DNA of 64,000 nucleotides from Kluyveromyces lactis (GCF_000002515.2 NC_006039.1:310001-374000); one strand, 5' to 3'. Shown: positions 47,026-56,830, counted from the stretch's first letter. Numbers and translations: made by a program. The notes: generated by a model not told the origin, from the letters alone.

Positions 47026-48432
47026 ATGAATAACATCGTCGTTTTTGCTGGTAGTTCCCATCTCGATTTAGTGAATAAGATTTGTGAGAATCTAGGTATT
47101 GAAAGGTCGCAAGTGAAGCTAGGTAAGTTTTCAAATGGTGAGACCTCCATTAGTATCGAAGAATCTGTTAGAGAGAAAGATGTTTATGTGATTCAAAGTG
47201 GATGTGGCCATGTTAATGATAACTTTATGGAGCTATTGATTCTCATCAATGCCTGTAAAACAGCTGATGCATCCAGAGTCACTGCTGTGATGCCATACTT
47301 CTCGTATTCAAGACAGCCTGATATCCCATACACAGCTAAGGGTGCTCCATTAATATCAAAGCCTAAGGAAAAATATACTTTTGAGTCACATCCAGGAACC
47401 CCTATCCCTCAATCCATGCTAACAGTAGAGAAGCCCATGTCCCCAAATTCAAGTAGGCTAGATGCCGCAAGCTCAGCTTCTTCATCAGGTCCTCAGTCTC
47501 TACAAAGTCCCACTCCTTTGCGTCCAGTAGAGTTGAGACCCACCTCATCTACTTCTTCGCGTATCCCCATGATTCCAAACGGGAAGGCTGAACATCCATC
47601 TGAGCAGGAGCAAGATTCAAATGCAGACGCCCTCTTTAACGCAAGCAATTCTAGTTATAAGCTATGGGTAGCCCAAGCAGGTACTTTGATCGCTAATTTG
47701 CTAACTACGTCCGGAGCAGATCATGTCATCACTATGGATTTACATGATTCTCAATTCCAAGGATTCTTTGACATTCCTGTTGATAACCTATACTGTAAAC
47801 CTATCACTCAGGCTTATATTCAACATCATATTCCTAACTATCAGGATTGTGTCGTTGTTTCTCCAGATGCTGGGGGTGCTAAGCGTGCTGCAAAAATCGC
47901 CGATGTCTTAGAACTTTCTTTTGCTATGATTCACAAGGAAAGAAGGTCACAGCTTTTGAAAGGTCCACCTGGCGCCACCTTAACATCAGGTGGTGGCGTT
48001 CCAGTATCGACCAAACCTTTAATTGAGTCACTGGATATTAGGACAAGTCTCTCCAATAATGGAAACAATAAATACGTGAACACTACTATGTTGGTCGGTG
48101 ATGTCAGAAACAAAGAATGTATTATTGTTGACGATTTGGTTGACACCTCATACACCATTACTAGAGCAGCAAAACTCTTGAAGGACCAAGGAGCCACTAA
48201 AATATATGCTTTGATTACACATGGTATTTTCTCAGGAGATGCTCTAAACCGAATTGGACAGAGTGTTATTGATAAGATAATTGTCACAAACTCTATTCCA
48301 CAGGACGAAACAATTAAGGTACTAGGTGCTGATAGAGTTGAGGTTCTAGATGTCTCTAATATTTTCGCCGAAGCCATCAGAAGAATTCATAACGGAGAAT
48401 CGATAAGTATTCTTTTTGAACATGGATGGTAG
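47026..48432 (+). CDS. PRS5: Ribose-phosphate pyrophosphokinase subunit Prs5
   Basis: This 468-residue PRPP synthetase family member (S. cerevisiae Prs5, 496 aa) makes PRPP from ribose 5-phosphate and ATP for nucleotide, His and Trp synthesis. The N-terminal half holds [28 protein letters not shown] and [14 protein letters not shown] non-homologous Ser/Pro-rich insertion (about residues 105-210) interrupts the fold, as in yeast Prs5. The C-terminal half has [12 protein letters not shown] and the PRPP-binding loop [14 protein letters not shown]. The start frame is open four codons further from a [15 protein letters not shown] from the ATG at 47026 matches yeast. Together with RBK1 in this window it could feed the same ribose-5-phosphate pool, though they are 37 kb apart. 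Confidence 0.95.
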   Translation: MNNIVVFAGSSHLDLVNKICENLGIERSQVKLGKFSNGETSISIEESVREKDVYVIQSGCGHVNDNFMELLILINACKTADASRVTAVMPYFSYSRQPDIPYTAKGAPLISKPKEKYTFESHPGTPIPQSMLTVEKPMSPNSSRLDAASSASSSGPQSLQSPTPLRPVELRPTSSTSSRIPMIPNGKAEHPSEQEQDSNADALFNASNSSYKLWVAQAGTLIANLLTTSGADHVITMDLHDSQFQGFFDIPVDNLYCKPITQAYIQHHIPNYQDCVVVSPDAGGAKRAAKIADVLELSFAMIHKERRSQLLKGPPGATLTSGGGVPVSTKPLIESLDIRTSLSNNGNNKYVNTTMLVGDVRNKECIIVDDLVDTSYTITRAAKLLKDQGATKIYALITHGIFSGDALNRIGQSVIDKIIVTNSIPQDETIKVLGADRVEVLDVSNIFAEAIRRIHNGESISILFEHGW

Positions 48433-48850
48433 TAATCGTACCGAATTTGTGATTCTGCTTTTAAGGTTGTTTTATGTAATAAAAATATAAATGTATATAC
48501 ACACACAAATGTATCAATTTCAAGTTGGTCTCACTCTATTGTTCTATTGGGCCGTGCAATGGTGTAATGTCAATAGCTTGTAAAATTCATTCTTACATTG
48601 GAAGAGTTTCTTTGGATGATGATGGTTTCCCCAGATTTCTTGGTCTTCATGCATTAGGCCGAATTTGAAAAGAATATGCACGACAAATGCTACATTGCCC
48701 TTTATTTGGGAAATAAGTTCTAAAGTCTCCAAGCTATTGCGAGAGTGCATGATGTTGTACCAAATGCTTGGGTATGATTATGAATGAATGTTAAGATTGT
48801 TTATGGTTATGATATGGTTCATGATGCTGAGATATAGGTGCAAAGTTTTA
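48433..48850. other. Convergent 3' region PRS5 / RTK1
   Basis: It contains a TATATACACACACA 3'-end-like stretch near 48493-48507 for PRS5. A doubtful 68-codon ORF on the minus strand is listed separately. Confidence 0.5.
48544..48750 (-). CDS. Doubtful small ORF between PRS5 and RTK1
   Basis: This is an ATG-initiated 68-codon frame, not recognised. It is His-rich near the C-terminus (NHHHPKKLF, LLTLHHC) with no membrane segment or obvious signal. It sits downstream of RTK1 on the same strand and antisense to the likely PRS5 3'UTR. It may well be chance; I list it only because its composition is less AT-biased than other intergenic frames. Confidence 0.15.
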   Translation of the reverse strand: MHSRNSLETLELISQIKGNVAFVVHILFKFGLMHEDQEIWGNHHHPKKLFQCKNEFYKLLTLHHCTAQ

Positions 48851-50632
48851 TCACTCTTGTGTCGTATTGTGATTTAATTCTGCTGCTCTCCGTTCGTTAG
48901 CCTCCTTTTCTCTCTTCTCAGTAAGCTCTTTTAATTCGTCTTCCGTAATTAAATGATGCTTGTGGTTAGTTGGTGGATTGATCAATTTTCCATCGTTGTC
49001 AACTTCGCAACAATGTATATTTTGGAACCACGGGTCCGCTAAAACTTCCGGCATTAAGATTCTCTTGTGAGGACTTAGTTCTAGCATTCTACCAATCAAT
49101 GGTCTTGAATGACGTGGAAGTAACTTCAAAATCTTGTATGGACCCTTAGTGTGATCGTTCTCATCATCTGGATTTTGAGCAAACAATTTGAATGACACGA
49201 CCTCTTCGCTTGGTTTTTTCCATGGAAATCTTCTTAATGTCATGCAATAGAACATTACTGCAATGGACCAAACATCTACGGGTCTCGGATCATAGTATTG
49301 ACTTACCAAAAGCTCTGGAGCTAAGTATGGGTCGCTACCAACAATGCCTTTCGCTTTCACTATTTTATCCTCGTATTTGTAATGGAAAATGGTAGCGCTA
49401 CCAAAGTCAATCAACTTCAAGATACCTTGAGCATTAACAACACAGTTGTCTAACTTCAAATCTCTATGAGCCAATCCTTGAGAATGTAGATATGCAACTC
49501 CATTACAGATTTGTTTGAAATAGCATGCGATTTCATGCTTTCCCATTAGATCACTCATAACCAATGTGAAGAAATCATACTGACAATATTCCATTACTAC
49601 CAAAAAATGCTCTCCCTCTTGTAGCATATCCAAGGTTTCGATAACGTTCTGATGATGCAAAAACGATCCTACACAAAATTCAGACGTAACTTTTTTAGAA
49701 TAATCCAACAAGGTCTCTCTAGCAGCTCTTGGTCTGAATTTTTTCACTGCAAACAAAGTGTTATCCGAACCTTTTACAACACTTACAGATCCAGAAACAC
49801 CTTCGCCGAGAAGTTTCCCCGGAATACCATACTTCTGTATCAATTCATGGGCGTCTTCTGCGTCGTATAAAGTCAATTTTGTAGTTTTACGGTCTGTAAC
49901 GACTGCGGTTGCTGTCGGTTGTTTTTGTTCTACATGTTTTTGCTCTCCGGATTGTTCGTGGAGCTTAAAGAACCGTTTCAAACGGAGTGATTTCTTGTGA
50001 TGGGGTTTTGGATGGGAATTATCGGCCGATGATAATTTAGGGGGTGGTTGCAGCTTAAATTGTTCGATTTGTCTCTGAAGATACTCTGCAGGATGCTGGT
50101 TCGGCTGAGGTGAGGTATCCAATGTTACAGTTGAATGCTGTACCTTTAATGATGGTTTGTTATGTTCATGTGACGTATGATTGTGCAATAATGGATGTGA
50201 TTGTGTATTTGAAAGGCCTGATACAGAGTTGGAATGTGAATTCTGTGTAACCGGTGAGCTTGATACTGAATTGGAATTTGAAAAGCTTCTTTGCTTGTTA
50301 TCCTTCGGATGAGGTGTTCGCGTCTGCGAACTGCCATTAGCCTGATAATTGTTCGGATTATGCAAGTGATTTGTATGCTTTAAAGTCTGAAGTCCTGGTG
50401 GAAGATCGCCGGAAATTTGTGGAGAAACCCGGGTATCAGTATTGTGGCTGCCTTCACTGCCACTATCATTTCCGTTGCTTCCGTTACCGTTAGCATTGCG
50501 GAAGAATCGTCCAAGTGCTAGCCTTGATTTATTCTTGATGGAGCTCTTGGAAAAGAACGTACCTGCAGAACTTGCAGATTTTACGGATTGAATCTCGTGA
50601 CTGGACTCCGCACTCAACTGATTGTCAGGCAT
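48851..50632 (-). CDS. RTK1: Serine/threonine kinase Rtk1 (Npr1/Hal5 group)
   Basis: This 593-residue protein kinase (S. cerevisiae Rtk1/YDL025C, 620 aa) belongs to the fungal NPR/HAL5 group that controls transporters; Rtk1 itself was found in ribosome-biogenesis pull-downs. The first 240 residues are Ser/Asn/His-rich and probably disordered. The kinase domain covers about residues 270-555: glycine loop LGEGVSGSVSVVKG, VAIK lysine in FAVKKFRP, HRDLKLDN catalytic loop (about 390), LIDFGSA (about 409), and APELLVSQYYDPRPVDVWSIAVMFYCM. All catalytic residues are present. The C-terminal tail is Lys/Glu-rich. The start is the first ATG; synteny with MRX9 and GPD agrees. Confidence 0.9.
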   Translation of the reverse strand: MPDNQLSAESSHEIQSVKSASSAGTFFSKSSIKNKSRLALGRFFRNANGNGSNGNDSGSEGSHNTDTRVSPQISGDLPPGLQTLKHTNHLHNPNNYQANGSSQTRTPHPKDNKQRSFSNSNSVSSSPVTQNSHSNSVSGLSNTQSHPLLHNHTSHEHNKPSLKVQHSTVTLDTSPQPNQHPAEYLQRQIEQFKLQPPPKLSSADNSHPKPHHKKSLRLKRFFKLHEQSGEQKHVEQKQPTATAVVTDRKTTKLTLYDAEDAHELIQKYGIPGKLLGEGVSGSVSVVKGSDNTLFAVKKFRPRAARETLLDYSKKVTSEFCVGSFLHHQNVIETLDMLQEGEHFLVVMEYCQYDFFTLVMSDLMGKHEIACYFKQICNGVAYLHSQGLAHRDLKLDNCVVNAQGILKLIDFGSATIFHYKYEDKIVKAKGIVGSDPYLAPELLVSQYYDPRPVDVWSIAVMFYCMTLRRFPWKKPSEEVVSFKLFAQNPDDENDHTKGPYKILKLLPRHSRPLIGRMLELSPHKRILMPEVLADPWFQNIHCCEVDNDGKLINPPTNHKHHLITEDELKELTEKREKEANERRAAELNHNTTQE

Positions 50633-51123
50633 CCTCGTTACACACTACGTCCCCTTGGTAGACTCGGTCTCTATCAGTGCATTACTGTGACTAATTCTGC
50701 TAATGTGTATTAATAACTTGGCTCGATTTAACTTTAATTGTCTTTATATTGTTTATTTATTAGAAAATCCTTATTTAACCATTTTGAACGAAATTGTCAT
50801 ACCGTGGAAGAAAGAGAGTGGAAATGGAATTAAGACGGAAACACAAAATATACGAGAGAATGAGCACAAGAAAGCATGTGCGATGATGGAACGGATCTAT
50901 GCAACGATACAGCTGAAGAATATGAGTGCTAATCGGATGTAATTAGTATAGCTTTGAGCTTAAAACTGAAAGATATGCATATCATAGTCTATCTAATGTT
51001 TGTCGAAAGACTATATGTGAACTTTTAGCAACTCCGAAGTTAACTTATCGAAATGTCTTCATGCTTGTGAGTGCGCATTTATAGATGTATGTAGGTGTTG
51101 TGATGAGGAAAGTTGTGAATAAA
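50633..51123. other. RTK1 promoter / MAM3 3' region
   Basis: No gene or named motif recognised in 491 bp. Confidence 0.5.
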
Positions 51124-53154
51124 TTAATCTTTGGATCTGGATTCGAGGTTGAAGCTTTCTTGAGATTTTGACAGCTGTTTAGCGTTTGAATCTTGGTCAT
51201 TTTGTGAAGATTTGCTTGACCAAAGACTGAATCTGGATCCACGTCTTGACGAAGGGGATCGCGGATGAGCGTGAGTGTTCGTAGTATTCGAGTCTATACT
51301 TGATGATTCATTGTGTTCTTCTGCAATGTTCTCTGTTTCGTTGATGGTTACCTTTTTGGAGTCATCCCAATCCGACGCAGGTTCTATGATTGTCTTAGAA
51401 ACACCTTTGACTGTAATTATCGATTCGACGATCCCGTTTCTAGTGGACTTATAACTTGAAGAAATCACGGTTTGATGGTCTTTGTCGTTTTGAGCTGGAA
51501 TAGTCGTTATCAGCTTGTCATTGGATTTGTTCGAGGTCGGACGTGGTTGTTGTTGTTGCACCATAGCGCTATTGCTTCGTCTGCTTGAATTAGATCTATG
51601 ACGATGGTTATGATGGGATACATACTTCCTTTTTTCATCGGTTGTAGGAGCGCTTCCCACGGGTGAAATGGCGTCAGGTTCACGTCTTATAGGGGAGGTT
51701 GTTTCAATCACACTTGTTGCAGGAGAAATTGGCTCAGAAGAAAGCCGTGGAGGAGTCCTGGACATCCCGCCATAACTTTGCCTTTTTATGGTCACGAAAG
51801 GTTTCTTTATATCTAAAGGGTTCGCGGCTGGGTTTGCGGGCTGAAAATTCGTTGCGCCTACTGACAGGTAGTTTGTGGTTTCATTTTTGCCGGACGCCTC
51901 ACTGCTTTCCGCATTTTCATTCACAAGCGGTTGAGTTTCTGATGGTTTTCTAGTGTACAATGAATGCAAATAGGAAGTGATGTGCCTCTTTGATAGTGGT
52001 CCTGGTTGATCTCTCATGATCCGTTGATGGATATCGACGAAAACGTCAGATTCATCCACGATTTCTTCACCAATCAATTCTTCAATGACATCTTCCAAAG
52101 TGACAAGTCCAATGGCACCAGAACTAGAACCTGGATCCCTAGACACTACGCACATATGAGATTTTCCCTCTTGGAAGTAATTTAGAATATTTAGACAAGA
52201 CGTTTGTGGAGCTGTTTCAGGCAATGTAGCCAGAGGGAAATGGGATACAGGTAGGCAATCGTCGGGATCGTATGAAATCAACACACGGACTAAAAGCATC
52301 CCAATGTAATTGGTAGGTTGACCTGGTAGATAAATAGGAATTCTAGAGAACCCAGAGTTGAAAATATCTTCTACTGTTTTTTCATCCAAGATCTTATCTG
52401 CGGATAAAGTGAAAACAGCATCAATTGGGGTCATAATTTCAGAAACTTTTTTCTCTTTCAAATCTAACACAGCTGATATGATGGTAACTTCATCTAGGGT
52501 CAACCTTTCCATCCCCATGGTTCTGTGTAAATGCACCAAGGTCTTCAAACCAGATTTCTTATAGATGGTACCGTGGTCTTCACCAAGTAACCAATCTAAT
52601 AACAAAGCGATAGGGTAAGCGATAGGGTACATTGCATACATGAGGAACAAAACAAATGGCGAAAACAAGGACCCTACTTGCAAACCAAAACGTACACAGA
52701 CAGATTGTGGGATAATTTCACCAAAAATGACAATCAGAACAGTACTCATCACAACGGCTTGCCATCCGCCGCCAAGACATCTATCCAAGACAATAGGTAA
52801 AGTTTCATTGGTGATGACGTTGGACAAGAGTAATGTCACTAACACCCAATGTTTACCCCTGTTCAACAAGCTGAGAACCCTATTGGCATGATATTTTTCC
52901 GATGCAGTACCACTTGTTTGCATGACTTTCAAATAAACCTCATCTTGACCCATAAGACCAAGAGTTAAACCAGCAAAGATACCACCCAGAAGAACCAATA
53001 TCATGGAGATAACAAGAAAGGTGGTAAATGTTGCTTCATCTTCAGCTGGAGGTGCCTCCTTTTGGAGCACTGATAAAACGGATCTTTTAAAAATAGGTAG
53101 CGCGAATATTCGCGGTACCATAAACAACAGAGCAGAATAACGACCCAATGCCAT
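51124..53154 (-). CDS. MAM3: CNNM-type membrane protein Mam3 (vacuolar manganese/magnesium homeostasis)
   Basis: This 676-residue integral membrane protein (S. cerevisiae Mam3/YOL060C, 706 aa) belongs to the DUF21-CBS (CNNM/CorC) family and acts at the vacuole in manganese and magnesium handling. An N-terminal hydrophobic start is followed by the DUF21 membrane domain (about residues 42-215, with GGIFAGLTLGLMGQDEVYLKVM and VIFGEIIPQSVCVRFGLQVG). A CBS-pair region follows (about 235-380: VSEIMTPIDAVFTL, and GLVTLEDVIEELIGEEIVDESD). The C-terminal 280 residues are Ser/Thr/Pro-rich and charged. The family signature GEIIPQS is intact. The start is the first ATG. Confidence 0.94.
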   Translation of the reverse strand: MALGRYSALLFMVPRIFALPIFKRSVLSVLQKEAPPAEDEATFTTFLVISMILVLLGGIFAGLTLGLMGQDEVYLKVMQTSGTASEKYHANRVLSLLNRGKHWVLVTLLLSNVITNETLPIVLDRCLGGGWQAVVMSTVLIVIFGEIIPQSVCVRFGLQVGSLFSPFVLFLMYAMYPIAYPIALLLDWLLGEDHGTIYKKSGLKTLVHLHRTMGMERLTLDEVTIISAVLDLKEKKVSEIMTPIDAVFTLSADKILDEKTVEDIFNSGFSRIPIYLPGQPTNYIGMLLVRVLISYDPDDCLPVSHFPLATLPETAPQTSCLNILNYFQEGKSHMCVVSRDPGSSSGAIGLVTLEDVIEELIGEEIVDESDVFVDIHQRIMRDQPGPLSKRHITSYLHSLYTRKPSETQPLVNENAESSEASGKNETTNYLSVGATNFQPANPAANPLDIKKPFVTIKRQSYGGMSRTPPRLSSEPISPATSVIETTSPIRREPDAISPVGSAPTTDEKRKYVSHHNHRHRSNSSRRSNSAMVQQQQPRPTSNKSNDKLITTIPAQNDKDHQTVISSSYKSTRNGIVESIITVKGVSKTIIEPASDWDDSKKVTINETENIAEEHNESSSIDSNTTNTHAHPRSPSSRRGSRFSLWSSKSSQNDQDSNAKQLSKSQESFNLESRSKD

Positions 53155-53844
53155 CTCTTTGATAAGCCTGTATATATCCTGTAAATGTGCGAGTCTCTTT
53201 AATAGTTTGCAAACGTTCCAAACAATTCAGCTTTGATATTCAATCTAAATTCTTACGCCGTGAGATGTGTTACAACCTTTCTATCTCTAGTATTAAAGGG
53301 AACCCAAGTTTTTTTTTGTCTTTCGGAAACTTTCCTTGACTTCGTTTCCTATATAATTGTGGTCTTCGTACTAAGAATTAAGTACCAATTTAGCAATCAA
53401 CTAAAAACTCAAGTTGAAGTATCAGAACTGAGCAAGAAAATATTCACTATGTTCGACTTCGGTTCCCGTCTTTCCTTCTGCTTAAAGATCTCACTCTTCA
53501 ACAAGTTTTCACCAATCGTCTTTCCAGTATTTTAGAGATGTAGTGGAGAAGATGGTTCGAACTAAATGCGTGGTTTCTTTTTATTTTCTTTCTATGAAGA
53601 AAAAACAGAGTTTTTACACAATAAACAATGTTTCCAATCACCGAGTTTACGTTCTTAGAAGGCCAGATCCTGCTACTTGGAACCGGCAGGCTATGCGCTG
53701 ATTTCAGTGCCGAATGAGCATATATCTTATGAAATATACATTTATTTTTGCATACCGTAGAGTTCAACAGACGTTTATATAATAAATTCCCAATAGCTAT
53801 TCTTCCCCGTGGGCAAGCGTCAGAACTGCGTGGGATGGGCGCAT

Positions 53845-53852
53845 CCGGGTAA
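53845..53852 (+). promoter_or_regulatory. Reb1 site CCGGGTAA (MAM3/GPD1 intergenic)
   Basis: This is an exact Reb1 match, followed by A-runs and CACGTGA at 53914-53920. It is 691 bp before MAM3. A very similar Reb1/Cbf1/A-tract module follows GPD1 at 56785-56830. Confidence 0.6.
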
Positions 53853-54410
53853 CCTCTACTGATAAATGGAAAAAACTGAATCTGAAAAACAAAAAAAATG
53901 AGTTAATTGAATCCACGTGATGTGAAATCCCTCGCATCGCCTATCTACTTCCCAACATCAAACCAGGAACCAATGCCGATTATTCTTTTGATTTTGGCAC
54001 CTCAATCACGTGGCGCTCAGTCCTCCCAAATCTCCTCTCCCGACTCTTGTCTTTCTAGTTGCCCCTAGGTCAAAAAGTAAAGAGACAAATTTTTAAGAAG
54101 CCAGCCGCATCAGCAGGGTAACGTAAGGTATAGATTTTTGTCAGTTACATGTTACATCAGGATACGTCGCGCTCCTCCGGTATTCCAGTGAGACTCTAAA
54201 AGAAAAAGAAACAAAAAAGGAAAACCTGATTTTTTCTCTTAAGAGTAATTTTTTTGCATGACATGGTGAGAAATGGCTTAGACAAAACGCCACCAGGGTT
54301 TCGGAACAAATTGGAAACGGAAAAATGTCCTTCGTGTTCTTCTGTCAACCCGGAGGGGGTCAAACGTCCATTTGGCCATTTGGCCCCAAAAGGATCGCAC
54401 TTTTCTTTCC

Positions 54411-54820
54411 TGTCCTTGTCCCGACCCTGTCTCTTCCGAATGTCCCTTTCTTGCCACTTGTCCTTTATCCCCATGCTGCTTTTCGGCTGTTATCTCTCAG
54501 CAGCAAGAAAAAGGACAAAAGAAAAAAAAAGCCTATTGGCATCTTGTCTTGTCTCACTTGTCCTACTTGTCCCGTCTTGTTCTTGACCCTCGCAAATGCA
54601 TGATGTTCGGAAAGAATCGCGGGGAGTTTGAAAATCCGCTTCTCAATCCTGTTGGAGGTATCCTGAGTATCAAGAAAAAGAAAAGAAACAGACAGGTTGT
54701 AAAGCTTGTAAATTTGGTCCATAGAAAATCAAACAAATCTAAGATAATCTTTTTTAATCATCATGTATTATCAATATTTAGTCTCCATTTTCATAATACT
54801 AACTTTGTAGGTTCTTGTCC
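54411..54820. promoter_or_regulatory. Cluster of TTGTCC/GGACAA motifs before GPD1 (Hot1-like)
   Basis: TTGTCC occurs at 54417-54421 region (TTGTCCC 54416-54422), 54458-54463, 54558-54563, 54567-54573 (TTGTCCC) and 54815-54820. Its complement GGACAA is at 54513-54518. Shorter TGTCC occurs at 54326, 54411 and 54441. By base composition about 0.2 TTGTCC would be expected in 500 bp. The reported Hot1 element, as I recall it, is GGGACAAA, one base from GGGACAAG here. Hot1 drives glycerol genes such as GPD1 under osmotic stress in S. cerevisiae. STRE-like sites flank the cluster. Confidence 0.5.
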
Positions 54821-54924
54821 TTTTTACGTGATGTTACATTTTGGATGCTGTATAATTCGGATTTGGGTTTATTCCTTTTTTTTTTTTGTTACTTCTTGTA
54901 GTACTTTCTTTTAGCTCAAAAGTG

Positions 54925-54932
54925 TATATAAA
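54925..54932 (+). promoter_or_regulatory. TATA box of GPD1
   Basis: TATATAAA lies 37 bp before the first ATG (54969) and 190 bp before the second in-frame ATG (55122). Yeast transcripts usually start 40-120 bp after TATA, so many messages would begin downstream of the first ATG. Confidence 0.6.
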
Positions 54933-54968
54933 GAGGTTAAGGTTGACTCAAGAATTTTTTGGAGGATA

Positions 54969-56288
54969 ATGATTCCTAGTAGTTGTGTTATTGGTAGAAG
55001 TTTTGGTTATAATTTGATACATCAAAACATATCAAGCAAGCTCAGAGGTATATTCAAACATTATACTAAAAGTTCTACTGCTAATACAATAAAAATTACA
55101 AACACAAACACGATTTCCAACATGAGTCCAGCTTCCGATAGATTAAAGCAAACTTCCTCGATTCTTTCTAAGTCCGTTGAACCTCAAGCCGATGCACCTT
55201 TCAAGGTTACAGTTGTCGGTTCTGGTAACTGGGGTACTACTATCGCCAAGGTTGTTGCTGAAAACTGTGCTTTGAGACCTAACCTATTTGTCAACAGAGT
55301 TGATATGTGGGTTTTCGAAGAAAACATTAACGGTGAAAAGTTGACTGAAATCATCAACACTCGTCACGAAAACGTCAAATATTTGCCAGGTATTAAGCTT
55401 CCAAGTAATTTGGTTGCTAACCCAGACTTGGTCGATGCTGCTAAGGACGCTGATATCCTTGTCTTTAACATTCCTCATCAATTCTTGCCAAGAATCTGTT
55501 CTCAACTAAAGGGTAACGTGAAGCCTCAGGCTCGTGCTATCTCTTGTTTGAAGGGTTTCGACGTCGGTAAGGATGGTGTTAAGCTATTGTCTACTTATAT
55601 CAAGGAAACTTTGAATATCGAATGTGGTGCTCTATCCGGTGCTAACTTGGCTCCAGAAGTCGCCAAGGAAAATTGGTCCGAAACCACTGTTGCATACCAA
55701 ATCCCAGAAGATTACAAGGGTCCAGGTAAGGATGTTGACCATTCTTTGTTGAAAGCCTTGTTCCACAGACCTTACTTCCACGTCAACGTCATTGAAGATG
55801 TTGCTGGTATTTCGGTCGCGGGTGCTTTGAAGAACGTTATCGCCTTAGGTTGTGGTTACGTTGAAGGTTTGGGCTGGGGTAACAACGCCAGTGCTGCCAT
55901 TCAAAGAGTCGGTCTCTCTGAAATGATCAAATTTGGTCGTACTTTCTTCCCAGAATGTAAGGTCGAAACTTACTTCCAAGAATCTGCCGGTGTTGCTGAT
56001 TTGATCACCACTTGTGCCGGTGGTAGAAACGTAAGAGTTGCGAAACACATGGCCATCACTGGTAAGTCTGCTGAAGAAGCTGAAAAGGAGCTATTGAACG
56101 GTCAATCCGCTCAAGGTATTATCACAACTAAGGAAGTCCACGAATGGTTGGCTACCTGTGGTAAGACTGCTGAGTTCCCATTGTTCGAAGCTATCTACCA
56201 AATCACTTACGGTAATGCTTCTATGGAACAAATCCCAGACATGATCGAAGACTTCGAAGGTATCGACTACAACGTCAAGAAGCATTAA
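54969..56288 (+). CDS. GPD1: NAD-dependent glycerol-3-phosphate dehydrogenase (Gpd1/Gpd2), with two possible starts
   Basis: This enzyme reduces dihydroxyacetone phosphate to glycerol 3-phosphate with NADH, for glycerol production under osmotic stress and redox balance. The full frame is 439 residues; from the second ATG (55122, Met52) it is 388, close to S. cerevisiae Gpd1 (391), while Gpd2 is 440. The NAD motif VTVVGSGNWGTTIAKV, the substrate region SGANLAPEVAKENWSETTVAY and the catalytic-lysine block VAGALKNVIALGCGYVEGLGWGNN are intact. The first 51 residues contain several Lys/Arg and no acidic residue, like a mitochondrial presequence, as in Gpd2. Met52 opens MSPASDRLKQTSS, similar to Gpd1 MSAAADRLNLTSG. 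Strong codon bias implies high expression. The gene is a single-copy counterpart of both YDL022W and YOL059W. Confidence 0.95.
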   Translation: MIPSSCVIGRSFGYNLIHQNISSKLRGIFKHYTKSSTANTIKITNTNTISNMSPASDRLKQTSSILSKSVEPQADAPFKVTVVGSGNWGTTIAKVVAENCALRPNLFVNRVDMWVFEENINGEKLTEIINTRHENVKYLPGIKLPSNLVANPDLVDAAKDADILVFNIPHQFLPRICSQLKGNVKPQARAISCLKGFDVGKDGVKLLSTYIKETLNIECGALSGANLAPEVAKENWSETTVAYQIPEDYKGPGKDVDHSLLKALFHRPYFHVNVIEDVAGISVAGALKNVIALGCGYVEGLGWGNNASAAIQRVGLSEMIKFGRTFFPECKVETYFQESAGVADLITTCAGGRNVRVAKHMAITGKSAEEAEKELLNGQSAQGIITTKEVHEWLATCGKTAEFPLFEAIYQITYGNASMEQIPDMIEDFEGIDYNVKKH

Positions 56289-56784
56289 ACAGGGAAACTG
56301 ATCCATCTTCTTCCCATCAAATCAATATTTCAATGGCATGCACGGTGGACCCGTTAAACTGTTGATTTATTATCATTTGGAATCTTTTATGTCATAGACA
56401 AGACACATAAAAATATCCATCATCACAACACACACTTTAAATTTCAATTCAAAAACCTCAACAAGAGAGAGATCCATGTACACTAGTTCTCAACAGTCAA
56501 CAAAAGAAAATCGCCTCTCCTACATAATAAATATAAACTATTTCACATTCATACTTGTCCCCCTTATTTATTTCGGTGGGAATGAGTAATCTGTACCATA
56601 TACTTAACTCACTATAAGAAAGATACAAAGATAGATTCTTACAATTTAATTTATTTCTCTTTCCTTCGCTCCATCTTAGTTACCTAATTTCAAGTTCTCA
56701 GCCATATTTACCAAGGAATGGCAAATTCTGGTGAATGAAAGGAGATGGAAGTGGGAAGAGAATCAAGGAAGAAAAGAAAGAAGG

Positions 56785-56830
56785 AAAAAAAAAAAAAACA
56801 TCAATCACGTGACTGTCTATCACCGGGTAA
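56785..56830. promoter_or_regulatory. A14 tract + Cbf1 site + Reb1 site module
   Basis: A run of 14 A (56785-56798) is followed by TCACGTGA (56805-56812) and CCGGGTAA (56823-56830), all within 46 bp. These are the three classic nucleosome-excluding elements. It sits 500 bp after GPD1 and 800 bp before ARG1, too far for a normal ARG1 core promoter. Confidence 0.6.

Larger units (their letters stand above)
53155..54968. other. Long divergent promoter region MAM3 / GPD1
   Basis: This is 1.8 kb, the longest gene-free stretch here. It holds a Reb1 site (53845-53852), A-rich tracts, CACGTGA (53914-53920), TCACGTGG (54006-54013), STRE-type CCCCT (54062-54066) and AGGGG (54354-54358), the GGACAA cluster (54411-54820), and TATATAAA (54925-54932). 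Several open frames of 80-180 codons between 54250 and 54915 overlap one another in different frames; they look like by-products of the C/T-rich composition and are not called. Confidence 0.65.

Noticed and set aside
53233-53535. 100-codon frame upstream of MAM3
   Set aside because: It opens with TTG, not ATG, and its hydrophobic text reflects T-rich DNA.
54254-54914. Three overlapping plus-strand open frames of 92-180 codons before GPD1
   Set aside because: They lie in different frames over the same C/T-rich promoter DNA and encode low-complexity Ser/Cys/Leu text. The longest does not begin with ATG.
54944-54950. TGACTCA (Gcn4-like) just before GPD1
   Set aside because: It lies between the TATA box and the first ATG, probably at or after the transcription start. 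Probably chance.
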